Source of the DNA: Ruegeria arenilitoris
GTDB taxonomy: Bacteria > Pseudomonadota > Alphaproteobacteria > Rhodobacterales > Rhodobacteraceae
DNA length: 64,000 bases
Direction: 5' to 3'
Assembly (NCBI RefSeq): GCF_013035425.1
Contig: NZ_WQHX01000008.1
Location: 186,001-250,000 of the forward strand
Below are positions 55,539 through 63,601 of this stretch, one piece after another (position 1 is the first letter of the stretch; every line of letters starts with the position of its first letter). The notes under the pieces are model-generated. The model searched no databases, had not been told where the DNA came from, and saw nothing but the letters and a program-made list of their open reading frames with translations. Position numbers and translations under genes: made by a program.

Positions 55539-56024
55539 CTAGCTACTGCTAAGAAGCGACAGCAGTCGAAAATCAGGTTGCGATTGGCTGACTTCCACTA
55601 GGAATGGTTTTGTTTTTGAAAGCTTCCCTTCTGCAATCAACCTTTTCTTTCGTGTCTTGTACGCCCTTTTCACAACAGTTGCGTTCCAAGAGGGAAAGTC
55701 TGCTGGTTCTTTAATCTCGAGAACCTCTAAAATGTCGTTGCCATCTGATCCAGGAACGAACAGCGCCTTGTAAAGCCAAAGGTTGTTGCTTCGGAGGGCA
55801 TCATCCCACTGTTTGATTTCAGGAAGCTGGTTCTCCAATTCTTGCCCATACAATTTTGTGCTTTTTACTTTTTGCCGTAATTCGTACTGGAAGCGACCAA
55901 TAACAAAGCCACGCGCGAGCACGTATATTTTGATGTCATTCTTCTTCATATGAATTTCTTGCAACGCTTTCCGTGCCAATGCCTTTCGTGTTTCGTTGTT
56001 AAGATTTTTTTCGAACATACCCAT
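55539..56024 (-). CDS. Hypothetical protein, 161 residues
   Basis: A lysine-rich, cytoplasmic protein with no signal peptide or membrane helix. AAGGAAG lies four bases before an in-frame ATG region, and the reading frame has natural-looking composition (MKKNDIKIYVLARGFVIGRFQYELRQK). The C-terminal part (AYKTRKKRLIAEGKLSKTKP) is basic, which could suit nucleic acid binding. I recognise no domain. The preceding small frame stops ten bases upstream, within the ribosome binding site, as in an operon. Confidence 0.62.
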   Translation of the reverse strand: MGMFEKNLNNETRKALARKALQEIHMKKNDIKIYVLARGFVIGRFQYELRQKVKSTKLYGQELENQLPEIKQWDDALRSNNLWLYKALFVPGSDGNDILEVLEIKEPADFPSWNATVVKRAYKTRKKRLIAEGKLSKTKPFLVEVSQSQPDFRLLSLLSSS

Positions 56025-56033
56025 GAAACTTCC

Positions 56034-56336
56034 TTACATTGTGGGTTGAGGATAGGAGCGGTTGCTCCGGTTTGCTGCAAGTCCAACCTTTGGTCCTGCA
56101 GATAAGTCGCACCAAAGATCAGGCTTTGATGCGGATTTTTCGTTCTTGGAAATTTGGTTCGAAGAACACGAACCACTTTGGTCACGCCTAATGGCGTCCC
56201 CCAGTTTGGAAATAGCTAACTCTTGAAGTTGCTTCGCTTCTGTAATGGTACAGTTGGATGGGCCGAAAGCGCCGTGAGTTACGCACTCCGTAAGGGTCCG
56301 TTTGGAGACCTCTGTCGAAGATGAGCCTTCTGGCAC
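56034..56336 (-). CDS. Hypothetical short protein, perhaps 5'-truncated
   Basis: The frame of 100 residues starts at a GTG without a good ribosome binding site. The same frame stays open about 80 bases further upstream without any ATG, and that upstream stretch (GGSVDIFSDAEENSFIGV) looks like coding sequence. This suggests the real N-terminus was lost. The product is hydrophilic with five cysteines. It abuts the 161-residue gene. No domain is recognised. Confidence 0.35.
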   Translation of the reverse strand: MPEGSSSTEVSKRTLTECVTHGAFGPSNCTITEAKQLQELAISKLGDAIRRDQSGSCSSNQISKNEKSASKPDLWCDLSAGPKVGLAANRSNRSYPQPTM

Positions 56337-56807
56337 TCCAATGAAGCTGTTTTCCTCAGCATCAGAGAAGATGTCTACAGAACCGCCACAGTGATGCTCA
56401 GAGACTCGCTGAGAGGTCTAGCGAGTACTTATAGGGGTTGCCCAACTCAACCCCAAATGCCTCTCCTGTGGATTTTTGAATGCCCACTGGACTGATCTAT
56501 CGAAGCGGTTTCCTCAGAGGCAAATACTGCATCCAATAAGACGTCAAAGAGGCCGATAGTGTTTCCACTGCGACCCATAGTTTCGAAATTTTGGAAGAAT
56601 GCTCCGAGCACTGTATCATCGACTGATAATTTGCCCCCAGGTAAAGGACCTATAAACGCGTCTCTTCACTTTCTAGGAAAGCGGAACTTGGTTCGCAGTG
56701 CAGCGGATGACTGCCATGAGCCCGAAGCAGCCAGTGTAGGAAGGCTATTTTGGCATTTGGGGAATTCAGTTATGATCAGCCACCGTTGCGAGAAGGAGGA
56801 ACTTCAC
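56337..56807. repeat. Gap with degenerate repeat copy 6 (56694-56734)
   Basis: GTGCAGCGGATGACTGCCAT followed by GAGCCCGAAGCAGCC is a diverged copy of the dispersed repeat. The rest of the gap has no supported gene; an open frame upstream of the cupin start at 56808 is not family-like. Confidence 0.5.
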
Positions 56808-57194
56808 ATGGATAACCTCGATACGCATTCCGATCCGGCCACCTGGGACCCTGCCTATGATGCGGTAGCTGCCGCACCGAAACATCACAAAGTGATTTTC
56901 GAGAACGACAAGCTGCGGGTGTTGGAGGTCACACTGGAGCCGCAGGACGAAGAGCCATTACATCACCATAGGTGGCCGTCAGTCTTCGTTCTGGACGCAG
57001 TACATCCCGATATCCACGACTATGATCCCGACGGAAACCGCCAACCGCCACACAGGGACATCATGCAAGCAGTTCAAGCCTGGGACGGTACCGGTAGTCT
57101 CGTGGTCAACATGTCGCCACAACCGCTGGGCCGCGTGCTGAACACCGGCGAGAAGACCGTGCATGGCATTCGGATTGAGATGAAGAATTACTGA
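56808..57194 (+). CDS. Cupin-like small protein
   Basis: 128 residues from the ATG at 56808, preceded by AGAAGGAGG at ideal spacing. The sequence reads as a small double-stranded beta-helix: KVIFENDKLRVLEVTLEPQDEE, then LHHHRWPSVFVLDA, where three consecutive histidines and a following Glu/Asp could bind metal, and a C-terminal VHGIRIEMKNY strand. Such proteins are often annotated as cupin domain proteins of unknown substrate. It is followed at 220 bases by the isochorismatase-fold gene, but no coupling is visible. Confidence 0.75.
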   Translation: MDNLDTHSDPATWDPAYDAVAAAPKHHKVIFENDKLRVLEVTLEPQDEEPLHHHRWPSVFVLDAVHPDIHDYDPDGNRQPPHRDIMQAVQAWDGTGSLVVNMSPQPLGRVLNTGEKTVHGIRIEMKNY

Positions 57195-57411
57195 TTTGCG
57201 AGCGCCGGCATTGCGATTGCCGCGTACGGTTAGTGTGCCTGAGTTCAAGGACGCCGACCTTTCTGTGATCAATGTTTACCTGCCCATTGATTAGAGCAGG
57301 CGCCGAATTGGGCTACCGTGGATGCAGGCATCATCGGTCAGGCGGAGTCACCATCTTTTGGATAGGAAATCTATTACTTGGCCAAGAAGTTGGAATCTTG
57401 GGAGTGAATTA

Positions 57412-57996
57412 ATGTCATCAGCATTTCTCGTGCTTCACTATCAGAATAGCGTGGCGCATCCGAACGGTATTTGGGGTAGTGAGCTGTTTTCACAAATCTC
57501 CAAAGATGAAACATACACGAACGCAAAGCACGCGCTTGAAACGGCTCGTAGAGCAGGTCTGCTTGTAGTCTACGTGAACGTCGCGTTTCGCCCAAATGCG
57601 CCTGAGGTGCCGCAAGACCTGTTTGGAATTGTCGCTCACGCGCGAAGCTCCGACCAATGCTTGGCAGGATCGTGGGGGACCCAGCCGATAGAAGAACTTG
57701 CGCCGCTGGAGGGCGAAGTTCAACTCGATAATTTTAACTCCGATGCCTTCCAGGGCACTGCCCTTGATCAGATTCTAAGGGCACAAGGCGTAACCAAAAT
57801 CTACCTCATTGGCCAGGTCATTGAACATATGGTCGGGACGTCGATGAAGCGGGCGGCGAACTCGGGGTACAAAGCCGTGCTATTAGCTGATTGCGTTGGC
57901 GGGTACTCCGACGTAACCCGCGAGGCCATGCTGGATATTCTTCAGGGATACGGGCGGATTTCGACGTCTACGGAATTTGCAACGGAGATGAAATAG
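57412..57996 (+). CDS. Isochorismatase-fold protein with substituted active site
   Basis: 194 residues from the ATG at 57412, with GGGAG upstream. The fold is that of the cysteine-hydrolase family: FLVLHYQNSVAHPNG at the start, ETARRAGLLVVYVNVAF, and IYLIGQVIEHMVGTSMKRAANSGYKAVLLADCVGG near residues 130-165. In active members the first strand ends in Asp and the helix begins with a Cys; here those positions read His and Met. Hence hydrolysis by the usual Asp-Lys-Cys triad is unlikely. It may be a degenerate or non-catalytic relative. Confidence 0.75.
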   Translation: MSSAFLVLHYQNSVAHPNGIWGSELFSQISKDETYTNAKHALETARRAGLLVVYVNVAFRPNAPEVPQDLFGIVAHARSSDQCLAGSWGTQPIEELAPLEGEVQLDNFNSDAFQGTALDQILRAQGVTKIYLIGQVIEHMVGTSMKRAANSGYKAVLLADCVGGYSDVTREAMLDILQGYGRISTSTEFATEMK

Positions 57997-58518
57997 TAAC
58001 CTCTGAAGCGGGAACCGGAAAACGCACTTCAAGCGGCGGCATTGTCCGCAGAGTGGTCTTTCATATCCGGCCTGAGAATGACTGCTTTCTTCATTCTAAG
58101 AGGTAATGACCTTACATCCGACAGGGGCTGTCAATGGACGTCCGTCAGAGTTTCTATCTCTTGAAGGTACAGTTGGAGGCACCTTGCCTTGGATCAATCC
58201 AAGGGAACTGCGACCCTGAGCTGCAATATCATCGGGACTCAGTTGCCTATGAACTTGAAATACTCAGCTTCAGTCCAATTCACGGAGGGACCGATTCTCA
58301 GAAGCAATAATAAGAATAATAATCCCCCTCTTTTTTGAAGTCGGTTTCCAAAACCCCCCACCCCTTAGTTTCCAGCTAAAAGTTCTGCCAATAGACCTTG
58401 CCTCAGTGACAGCTTCTCAGGGCGGCGGATTTGTCTGTCTATGGAGTCGGATTTCACTTTTGGCAGACACTCTGCCTCGACTCCTAAGAACCTAATGGCA
58501 GACAAGGAGATTACCGCC
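57997..58518. repeat. Gap with degenerate repeat copy 7 (58039-58099)
   Basis: ATTGTCCGCAGAGTGGTCTT then GAATGACTGCTTTCTTCATTC matches the two-part layout of the dispersed repeat in weakened form. The rest is simple sequence (AATAATAAGAATAATAA near 58305) and shows no gene. Confidence 0.5.
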
Positions 58519-59013
58519 ATGTTGATTGGATACGCCAGAACATCGACTTTGGAACAGAATGCCGGCTTAGAGGCTCAAAGAGAGTCACTGAGGGTCATGG
58601 GTTGTGAGCGGCTTTACGAGGAGCAGACCAGCTCAGTGGCTGTCAGGGAGTCGCTCAAGGCCGCTATGGACTATGCCCGTGAAGGGGACACTTTGGTCGT
58701 AACAAAATTAGATCGCTTGGCCCGATCAGTGCGGCATCTAGGTGAGATCGTTGAGGGGCTGGAAGCTAAGCGTGTTGGCCTTCGCGTCCTTGATCTTGGA
58801 CTTGATACCTCGAACGCTACAGGAAAGCTGATGCTCAACGTGCTTGGGTCGGTGGCCCAATTCGAGCGGGAGATTATGCTGGAACGACAGCGTGAAGGCA
58901 TCGTCAAAGCCAAGTCGATGGGTAAGTACAAAGGTCGAAAGCCAACAGCAAAGTTGAAAGCACCACAAATCCGGGAGTTAGCAGCACAAGGGGCAACTAC
59001 CCACACTTCCTGA
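58519..59013 (+). CDS. Serine recombinase (resolvase/invertase), shortened C-terminus
   Basis: 164 residues from the ATG at 58519 with GGAG upstream. The catalytic domain is complete: GYARTSTLEQNAGLEAQ with the nucleophilic Ser, LVVTKLDRLARSVRHL with the conserved Arg, and GSVAQFEREIMLERQREG. The usual small DNA-binding helix-turn-helix is cut: KYKGRKPTAKLKAPQIRELAAQGATTHTS then stop, about 20 residues short. It resembles Tn3-family resolvases and phage invertases. Without the last helix its DNA binding may be impaired. No clear res site is identified next to it. Confidence 0.86.
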   Translation: MLIGYARTSTLEQNAGLEAQRESLRVMGCERLYEEQTSSVAVRESLKAAMDYAREGDTLVVTKLDRLARSVRHLGEIVEGLEAKRVGLRVLDLGLDTSNATGKLMLNVLGSVAQFEREIMLERQREGIVKAKSMGKYKGRKPTAKLKAPQIRELAAQGATTHTS

Positions 59014-59176
59014 CATTTCCAACTTAACTGAAAAGGCTTTTCCTAAAGCAATTCAGGCACCCACCTGACGGGTAGTCAGATGGGCGCAATAATGTTTGCA
59101 TTGATGGTTGGCTAGGCTTCTTGCCTGATACGGGTTCGGCAGTAGGAGCACATTTTTCAAAACGGCGAGATCAACA

Positions 59177-59530
59177 TCATTCACACCAAAAACTGGGTTC
59201 TTTGAAACCGACCACCGTGAAGCTGTTCTGCGCGTTGGGTTTTGCAAACAGTGTATACAGACACTCCGAGTAAGTCGTACCTCCACCGTAAGTCGTTGCC
59301 GTAGCGTAGTTTCCATACCCCTGAATATTTGTCGTCGTGGGGGCGGTATATGATGTAGTAAAACTCCATTGAAAAGCAGTGCGCCCGTCAGGCAGCTTTA
59401 CGACATTGCTGGGCGGCCCGTAATCTAGCACGACATCCGTAATGTCTCGCCCAACATAACTTTTCATAATCTCAGATGCACAACCTGCAAGCGCTAGAAT
59501 TGTTACCGCAATAGCAGTCAATTTTATCAT
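59177..59530 (-). CDS. Small outer-membrane lipoprotein
   Basis: 117 residues from the ATG at 59530; the frame is open further but the upstream part is not signal-like. MIKLTAIAVTILALAGCAS is a lipoprotein signal with lipobox LAGC. The mature part includes GRDITDVVLDYGPPSNVVKLPDG, resembling SmpA/OmlA-like (BamE-type) modules found in many small lipoproteins, and a Thr/Tyr/Gly-rich linker. The gene is 23 bases after the neighbouring lipoprotein gene on the same strand. Function unknown. Confidence 0.72.
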   Translation of the reverse strand: MIKLTAIAVTILALAGCASEIMKSYVGRDITDVVLDYGPPSNVVKLPDGRTAFQWSFTTSYTAPTTTNIQGYGNYATATTYGGGTTYSECLYTLFAKPNAQNSFTVVGFKEPSFWCE

Positions 59531-59553
59531 CCCACGTTCCAGTCCATTTCTTG

Positions 59554-60030
59554 TCATTCTAGGCAGGTGTTTGGGGCACCCTGAGCAACGACTTCTTGCC
59601 AATTCGGACCGAGAGTGGCCCGAGCATCAATCGCGTTTGCTGCCTCAGGGTCATTTGCTTTGAACATTACTGCAACAAGTGCGGCGTCTCGTGATCCCCC
59701 ATAGATAGGTGTCGCTGTTGTGTACCCAGAATAGCTTCCAGTGTTACCATATGTGTTTATTGTGCCAGTCGTGTTGTAATTGGCTCCAACAACTCGAACG
59801 TTATTTTGTGCATCCATTGCGGCGATGTAATACTTGTCGTAACCCAATCTGATGGTTTCGACCGCCGCCATGCGAGCTACTAGTTTCTTTGCGCCTGACG
59901 AACCACAAGCTGGGGCAGCACTTACATCAATACGGACTACGTTTTGAGCAAGTTGTGTGGTCGTGGATGAGGCGCAAGCGCCAAGAAGTGTGAGCAACGA
60001 CAACACGCCGATGCAACTGGCAATTTTCAT
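59554..60030 (-). CDS. Lipoprotein of unknown function
   Basis: 158 residues. The signal KIASCIGVLSLLTLLGACAS ends in the lipobox LGAC. GGGAG lies seven bases before the ATG. The central part is Gly/Tyr/Thr-rich (TYGNTGSYSGYTTATPIYGG), and the C-terminus has a single cysteine (NTCLE). It pairs with the downstream lipoprotein, whose own linker has a similar Gly/Tyr/Thr composition. It is presumably exported to the periplasmic face of a membrane. Confidence 0.72.
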   Translation of the reverse strand: MKIASCIGVLSLLTLLGACASSTTTQLAQNVVRIDVSAAPACGSSGAKKLVARMAAVETIRLGYDKYYIAAMDAQNNVRVVGANYNTTGTINTYGNTGSYSGYTTATPIYGGSRDAALVAVMFKANDPEAANAIDARATLGPNWQEVVAQGAPNTCLE

Positions 60031-60060
60031 TATCTTTCTCCCGAGATTTCTTCTGCTTGG

Positions 60061-60201
60061 TTAGGCAACCAGTTCGTCTGCAGCAACTCCTGCAAGCACG
60101 ACAACAAGCGCTTTCAGCATTTGATACATGTTTCGCCGATCGACGTAGCTTAACGCATAATCGAGCTGGTGGGCATTGCTTTGACTTCGATCAAAAAACA
60201 C
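60061..60201 (-). CDS. Possible 46-residue membrane peptide
   Basis: A frame of 46 codons from a GTG encodes VFFDRSQSNAHQLDYALSY and then MYQMLKALVVVLAGVAADEL, with natural-looking amino-acid use and a hydrophobic C-terminal half. No good ribosome binding site precedes the GTG; an internal ATG gives only 22 residues. It lies 30 bases upstream of the lipoprotein gene on the same strand. It may be a small membrane protein or a fragment of a larger lost gene. Confidence 0.3.
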   Translation of the reverse strand: MFFDRSQSNAHQLDYALSYVDRRNMYQMLKALVVVLAGVAADELVA

Positions 60202-60376
60202 TGAGAGAATGCGTATTTAGGGCAGTTAGGCGAGGGCAAAGAGAAACTCGGTAGGATACAGCCGTTTCTAAGGCGCTTCGTGAGATGCAATAGGATCTAT
60301 ACAGCGAGTAATATCGTGCTACGACTGTCCGTACTGCCAGCTAAGCCTTTGTGTGAGTAGCCGCCCGAGCGTTTCG

Positions 60377-61822
60377 TCATTCGCACTCAATAAATGTTGT
60401 GAAACTTGTTGCCGTCTCAGCGATTTCTTCGGGCTCCAACCGCTGATCATCCAAACTCAATCTAGGTTCAATTCCATTTTGGGCGAGGAATAGTCTTGCG
60501 ATCTCCCCCCGAATGGCAAAGTTGACGTTCTGCGGAACGTCCCCCAATGCGTCAGCCACTTTGAGTTCATTCAACTTTGCCACCACCACGCCAACGACCT
60601 CACCGTCAGAAGCAAGCAGAGGACCGCCTGAGTTACCACTTTGGATTGGACTTGTAATCTGCATCGTAGCTGAATCTCCTCCTAAGCCCTTAAGTGACGA
60701 GACCGACCCTCTTGTAATATTGAGGCCGCCGAGCATTCCAGCATACGGGTATCCAGCCGCAGTAACATCTGAATTGAGTTTTGCTGAACTTGCTGAAAAC
60801 ACGGCAACCCCTTTGTTATGAACTGCGTCTGACCTTAGCAGCGCCAGATCAAATTCCTCAGAAACGGCAACGACTTGAGCGCTTTGCCCGTCCACGGAAA
60901 TTGCTTTGCATCCCTCGATGACGTGCGCATTTGTCAGAACGTGCCCGGCTTCCGAAACGACGAATCCGCTTCCTGAACTTCCTGAGACACTTTCTTCGTT
61001 GGAAGGTGGAGTGTTGGCTGAACTTGTTCGGTCGTCTTCTGCCTGTTCGATTGCATCAATTGTTCGTTTTACCACGTAATCAAGTTTGCCACCGGTCGTG
61101 AAGGACAACGGCTGTACTCGATTGGGCGAGATACTAGACGCAACCGTGCCCAATACGGCCGCATCTCGTTCATTTGATGACAGCATCACAGTTGACCAGG
61201 ACCCGTTAACGAAGTCAGAACGCGTGTAGAGTATTGAACCATCTCGTTCTGTGGCCGACGAGACAGCCAAGTTCGACTTACGCACAGAATAGGGTTGCGA
61301 CGCACTGTCGTGAGTTCTCATTGTGAAGTCGTGTAGGTTCTGTGTGATGTCCTGACTGTGAATGCCCATCGAAATTGCAAGGCTACTTCTTGTATGGCGA
61401 TAATTCACAAAGTATTCGGAGTCGGCCTCACGAACGATCGTCTTTTCGGGCCACAAGAGCGACAAACCCAAGCCGGAAAAGTAATTGAACTCCCACCCAT
61501 TGTCAGACAGACGCTCAAATAACGACCAAGCAAGCATTGCCATGTGCCAGTCTTCAGGTGCAGTACCAAACTCGCTTTGAGAGTACCTGCGCAATGCCCG
61601 GTCGCTAATCCGCCCCCATGCCCCGTCTAACAAGCCTTGATACTTTCCTTCAAAGGCTAATGCGGTCTGAAGAAAGCGCTTGTCTTGGTATGTCAGGTCG
61701 CTGGCATCAAAGTCCCGGAAAAGAACTTCAAAGTCTTGAGAGTACGCTTTGTTCGGTGCTTCCAGCCAGAAAAACAACAATAAAAACAGACAGAAGAGTT
61801 TATTCAAGCCAGACTTCTGCAA
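60377..61822 (-). CDS. Secreted trypsin-like (S1C/HtrA-like) serine protease
   Basis: 481 residues beginning at a TTG; a second in-frame TTG lies 18 bases on. A signal peptide (LFCLFLLLFFWLEAPNKAYS) is followed by a small peptidoglycan-binding-like segment (FLQTALAFEGKYQGLLDGAWG) and a spacer domain. The protease domain begins near residue 285: GSGFVVSEAGHVLTNAHVIEGC holds the catalytic His, FDLALLRS the Asp, and IQSGNSGGPLLASDGEVVGVV the Ser. No PDZ domain follows. It probably acts in the periplasm on misfolded or specific proteins. The start codon assignment is uncertain. Confidence 0.82.
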   Translation of the reverse strand: MQKSGLNKLFCLFLLLFFWLEAPNKAYSQDFEVLFRDFDASDLTYQDKRFLQTALAFEGKYQGLLDGAWGRISDRALRRYSQSEFGTAPEDWHMAMLAWSLFERLSDNGWEFNYFSGLGLSLLWPEKTIVREADSEYFVNYRHTRSSLAISMGIHSQDITQNLHDFTMRTHDSASQPYSVRKSNLAVSSATERDGSILYTRSDFVNGSWSTVMLSSNERDAAVLGTVASSISPNRVQPLSFTTGGKLDYVVKRTIDAIEQAEDDRTSSANTPPSNEESVSGSSGSGFVVSEAGHVLTNAHVIEGCKAISVDGQSAQVVAVSEEFDLALLRSDAVHNKGVAVFSASSAKLNSDVTAAGYPYAGMLGGLNITRGSVSSLKGLGGDSATMQITSPIQSGNSGGPLLASDGEVVGVVVAKLNELKVADALGDVPQNVNFAIRGEIARLFLAQNGIEPRLSLDDQRLEPEEIAETATSFTTFIECE

Positions 61823-62200
61823 CTTAGGAACCCGTACTAGTTTTAGTTTTTGTTGGCCTTAAAGTCTTACAGAGAAACTTCTTTGACCACCCCTCGTAGC
61901 AAGAATTGCGTACATCGCAATTAGATATGGCTCAAATCCAACAGTGAGCTGCATCGCTGTGGACCAATTTGAAACGCGCCAGTAAGAACAGCGTTTCTCC
62001 CCACTTGAATGCGACCATCAGTGGGTGGAGTTGTAGATTGATCTACCCAAATCAACGGTGAACTTAAGTGATCATCCCTTACGCCTCATGGTAATGCGTA
62101 TCGATCTCTTAATGTGTTTTGGAGACTATTGGGCCAACTTTTTAGAAGTAGAATAATCACTACTGCTACTGGGTACACCTAAAGTAAGACCCAGGCATTC
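61823..62200. other. Intergenic region
   Basis: About 380 bases with no supported gene, between the protease gene (its promoter side) and the end of the polymerase-like gene. Confidence 0.45.
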
Positions 62201-63547
62201 TTAAGCTACCAAATATGCAAACTCCACGCCCGGGATATCAACGTGAGGTCTAAACCCAAGGCGCTCCTCGTAGGCATCTCTGAGACAATTGGCGGCGTAC
62301 GCAGCGTCGCGCACTCGGACGATCAAGCTGTCGTGGACAGGAAGCGAGGGTACTTCACTCTCATTGTGTAGCCTCATCATCGTAGCAAAGAAGCATTCAG
62401 CCTCTTCGAACTGAAGGTTGGCCCAGTCCAGCTCGCCCTTCCTCAACTTCAACAAGACAGGGTGCTTCTTTGAGATCGCCTCGGTGATGTCCTTCAGCTT
62501 ATGCCGTTTTTCTGGTGCCCAGCCATACTCGGACTTGAAGTTTTCCTTGAATCCCTTGGGCCATTGGGATGGTAGTTTGCCGCTGCCGATAGCTGTCACG
62601 ATTACCTTTTTGATGATGTCTCTATGGATGCCCTCAATGGAATAGGGATCAGTCGTCCGGTCAGGAGATTCTCCCGATATCGAGTACAGGATGGAAAGAT
62701 GGCTGGCGCGTACATCAATCTCTGTCGTTTCTTCTCCATCAATTCTGATACGTGCTCGCTCCTCTTTGGGCATCTCCATCCAGTTGTCATCTGAGGCACC
62801 GTAGAACCTGCCGCCAAGATTGAAGTCGAAGCCTCGGCGGTCACCACAATTGAATACGCGTCGGACCATAGGGGTATCAGATAGATTGTACTCGTGTCCG
62901 GACATGAGTTGGTTGAGGCGTCTTACCCGATCACATTGTACTCTGTATCCTTCGCCCTTCTGCTTAATCAGCTTGCCGCGTTCCGCATTGAATTGATCGG
63001 CCCCTTTGGAGGCCCGAACCTGTACGACATTTGCATGGCGATGACTGACTTCGAAGTGGTCTTTAACCGCTTTTGGCTCGACGCCATGATTGGATGCCAA
63101 ATCTAGAAAGGAGGAAGTCGCTCTGAAGCGACGCGCCCTGCGATAGAATGGAACTCTTGCTCCTTCGAAATCATCACGAGCATCGATGTAGCCAGTCCTT
63201 TCCATCAAACTGAGTTCGGTCCAAAACGTGGTCAACTTCTCGAAGTTATCACTGCTGACAAGTGTTGAAGCCAGTTCCTCTCGATCAGCTGATCGATACA
63301 TGAAGCCATGGGACTCCTCATTTGCGCTGTGTCGAAGGAGGTCAGCGGCCAAAGCGCCAACGGCCTGACTGAAAGAGAGATGGTCAGTTCGCCTTCGAGC
63401 ACGCTTTCTAGGATGACTAGTTGCCTCATGAGCCAATGTTAGAGTCTGAATAGCGTCTATCCATGCCTTCGCAGCGTCCGAACGAGGGGAGCGATCGAAT
63501 GTAGCCATTTTAGCGTTGTTTAGTATGTCGCGGTCGTAGTTAGCCAT
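62201..63547 (-). CDS. Family A DNA-polymerase-like protein of a mobile element
   Basis: 448 residues. The C-terminal half carries segments laid out like the palm of a PolA-type polymerase: EETTEIDVRASHLSILYSI (like motif A, with Asp), then DPYSIEGIHRDIIKKVIV, then LPSQWPKGFKENF (in the place of motif B), and VPSLPVHDSLIVRVRD (like motif C, HD). The N-terminal half has no 3'-5' exonuclease or other known domain. It may be a divergent replication or repair polymerase of an integrated element; this is inference from motif order. It lies 54 bases from a tyrosine recombinase gene on the same strand. Confidence 0.6.
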   Translation of the reverse strand: MANYDRDILNNAKMATFDRSPRSDAAKAWIDAIQTLTLAHEATSHPRKRARRRTDHLSFSQAVGALAADLLRHSANEESHGFMYRSADREELASTLVSSDNFEKLTTFWTELSLMERTGYIDARDDFEGARVPFYRRARRFRATSSFLDLASNHGVEPKAVKDHFEVSHRHANVVQVRASKGADQFNAERGKLIKQKGEGYRVQCDRVRRLNQLMSGHEYNLSDTPMVRRVFNCGDRRGFDFNLGGRFYGASDDNWMEMPKEERARIRIDGEETTEIDVRASHLSILYSISGESPDRTTDPYSIEGIHRDIIKKVIVTAIGSGKLPSQWPKGFKENFKSEYGWAPEKRHKLKDITEAISKKHPVLLKLRKGELDWANLQFEEAECFFATMMRLHNESEVPSLPVHDSLIVRVRDAAYAANCLRDAYEERLGFRPHVDIPGVEFAYLVA

Positions 63548-63601
63548 TCGCTCGGTGGCTCCATATTGTAGTTGAAGTTCGTGTGGATGAGGCGAACAGT
63601 G

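Noticed and set aside
56559..56807. Longer N-terminus for the cupin protein
   Set aside because: The internal ATG has a strong AAGGAGG; the upstream part covers a dispersed repeat and is not cupin-like.
60057..60254. A 65-codon plus-strand frame downstream of the lipoprotein pair
   Set aside because: It runs opposite to the more protein-like 46-codon minus-strand frame, has no ribosome binding site and no family.
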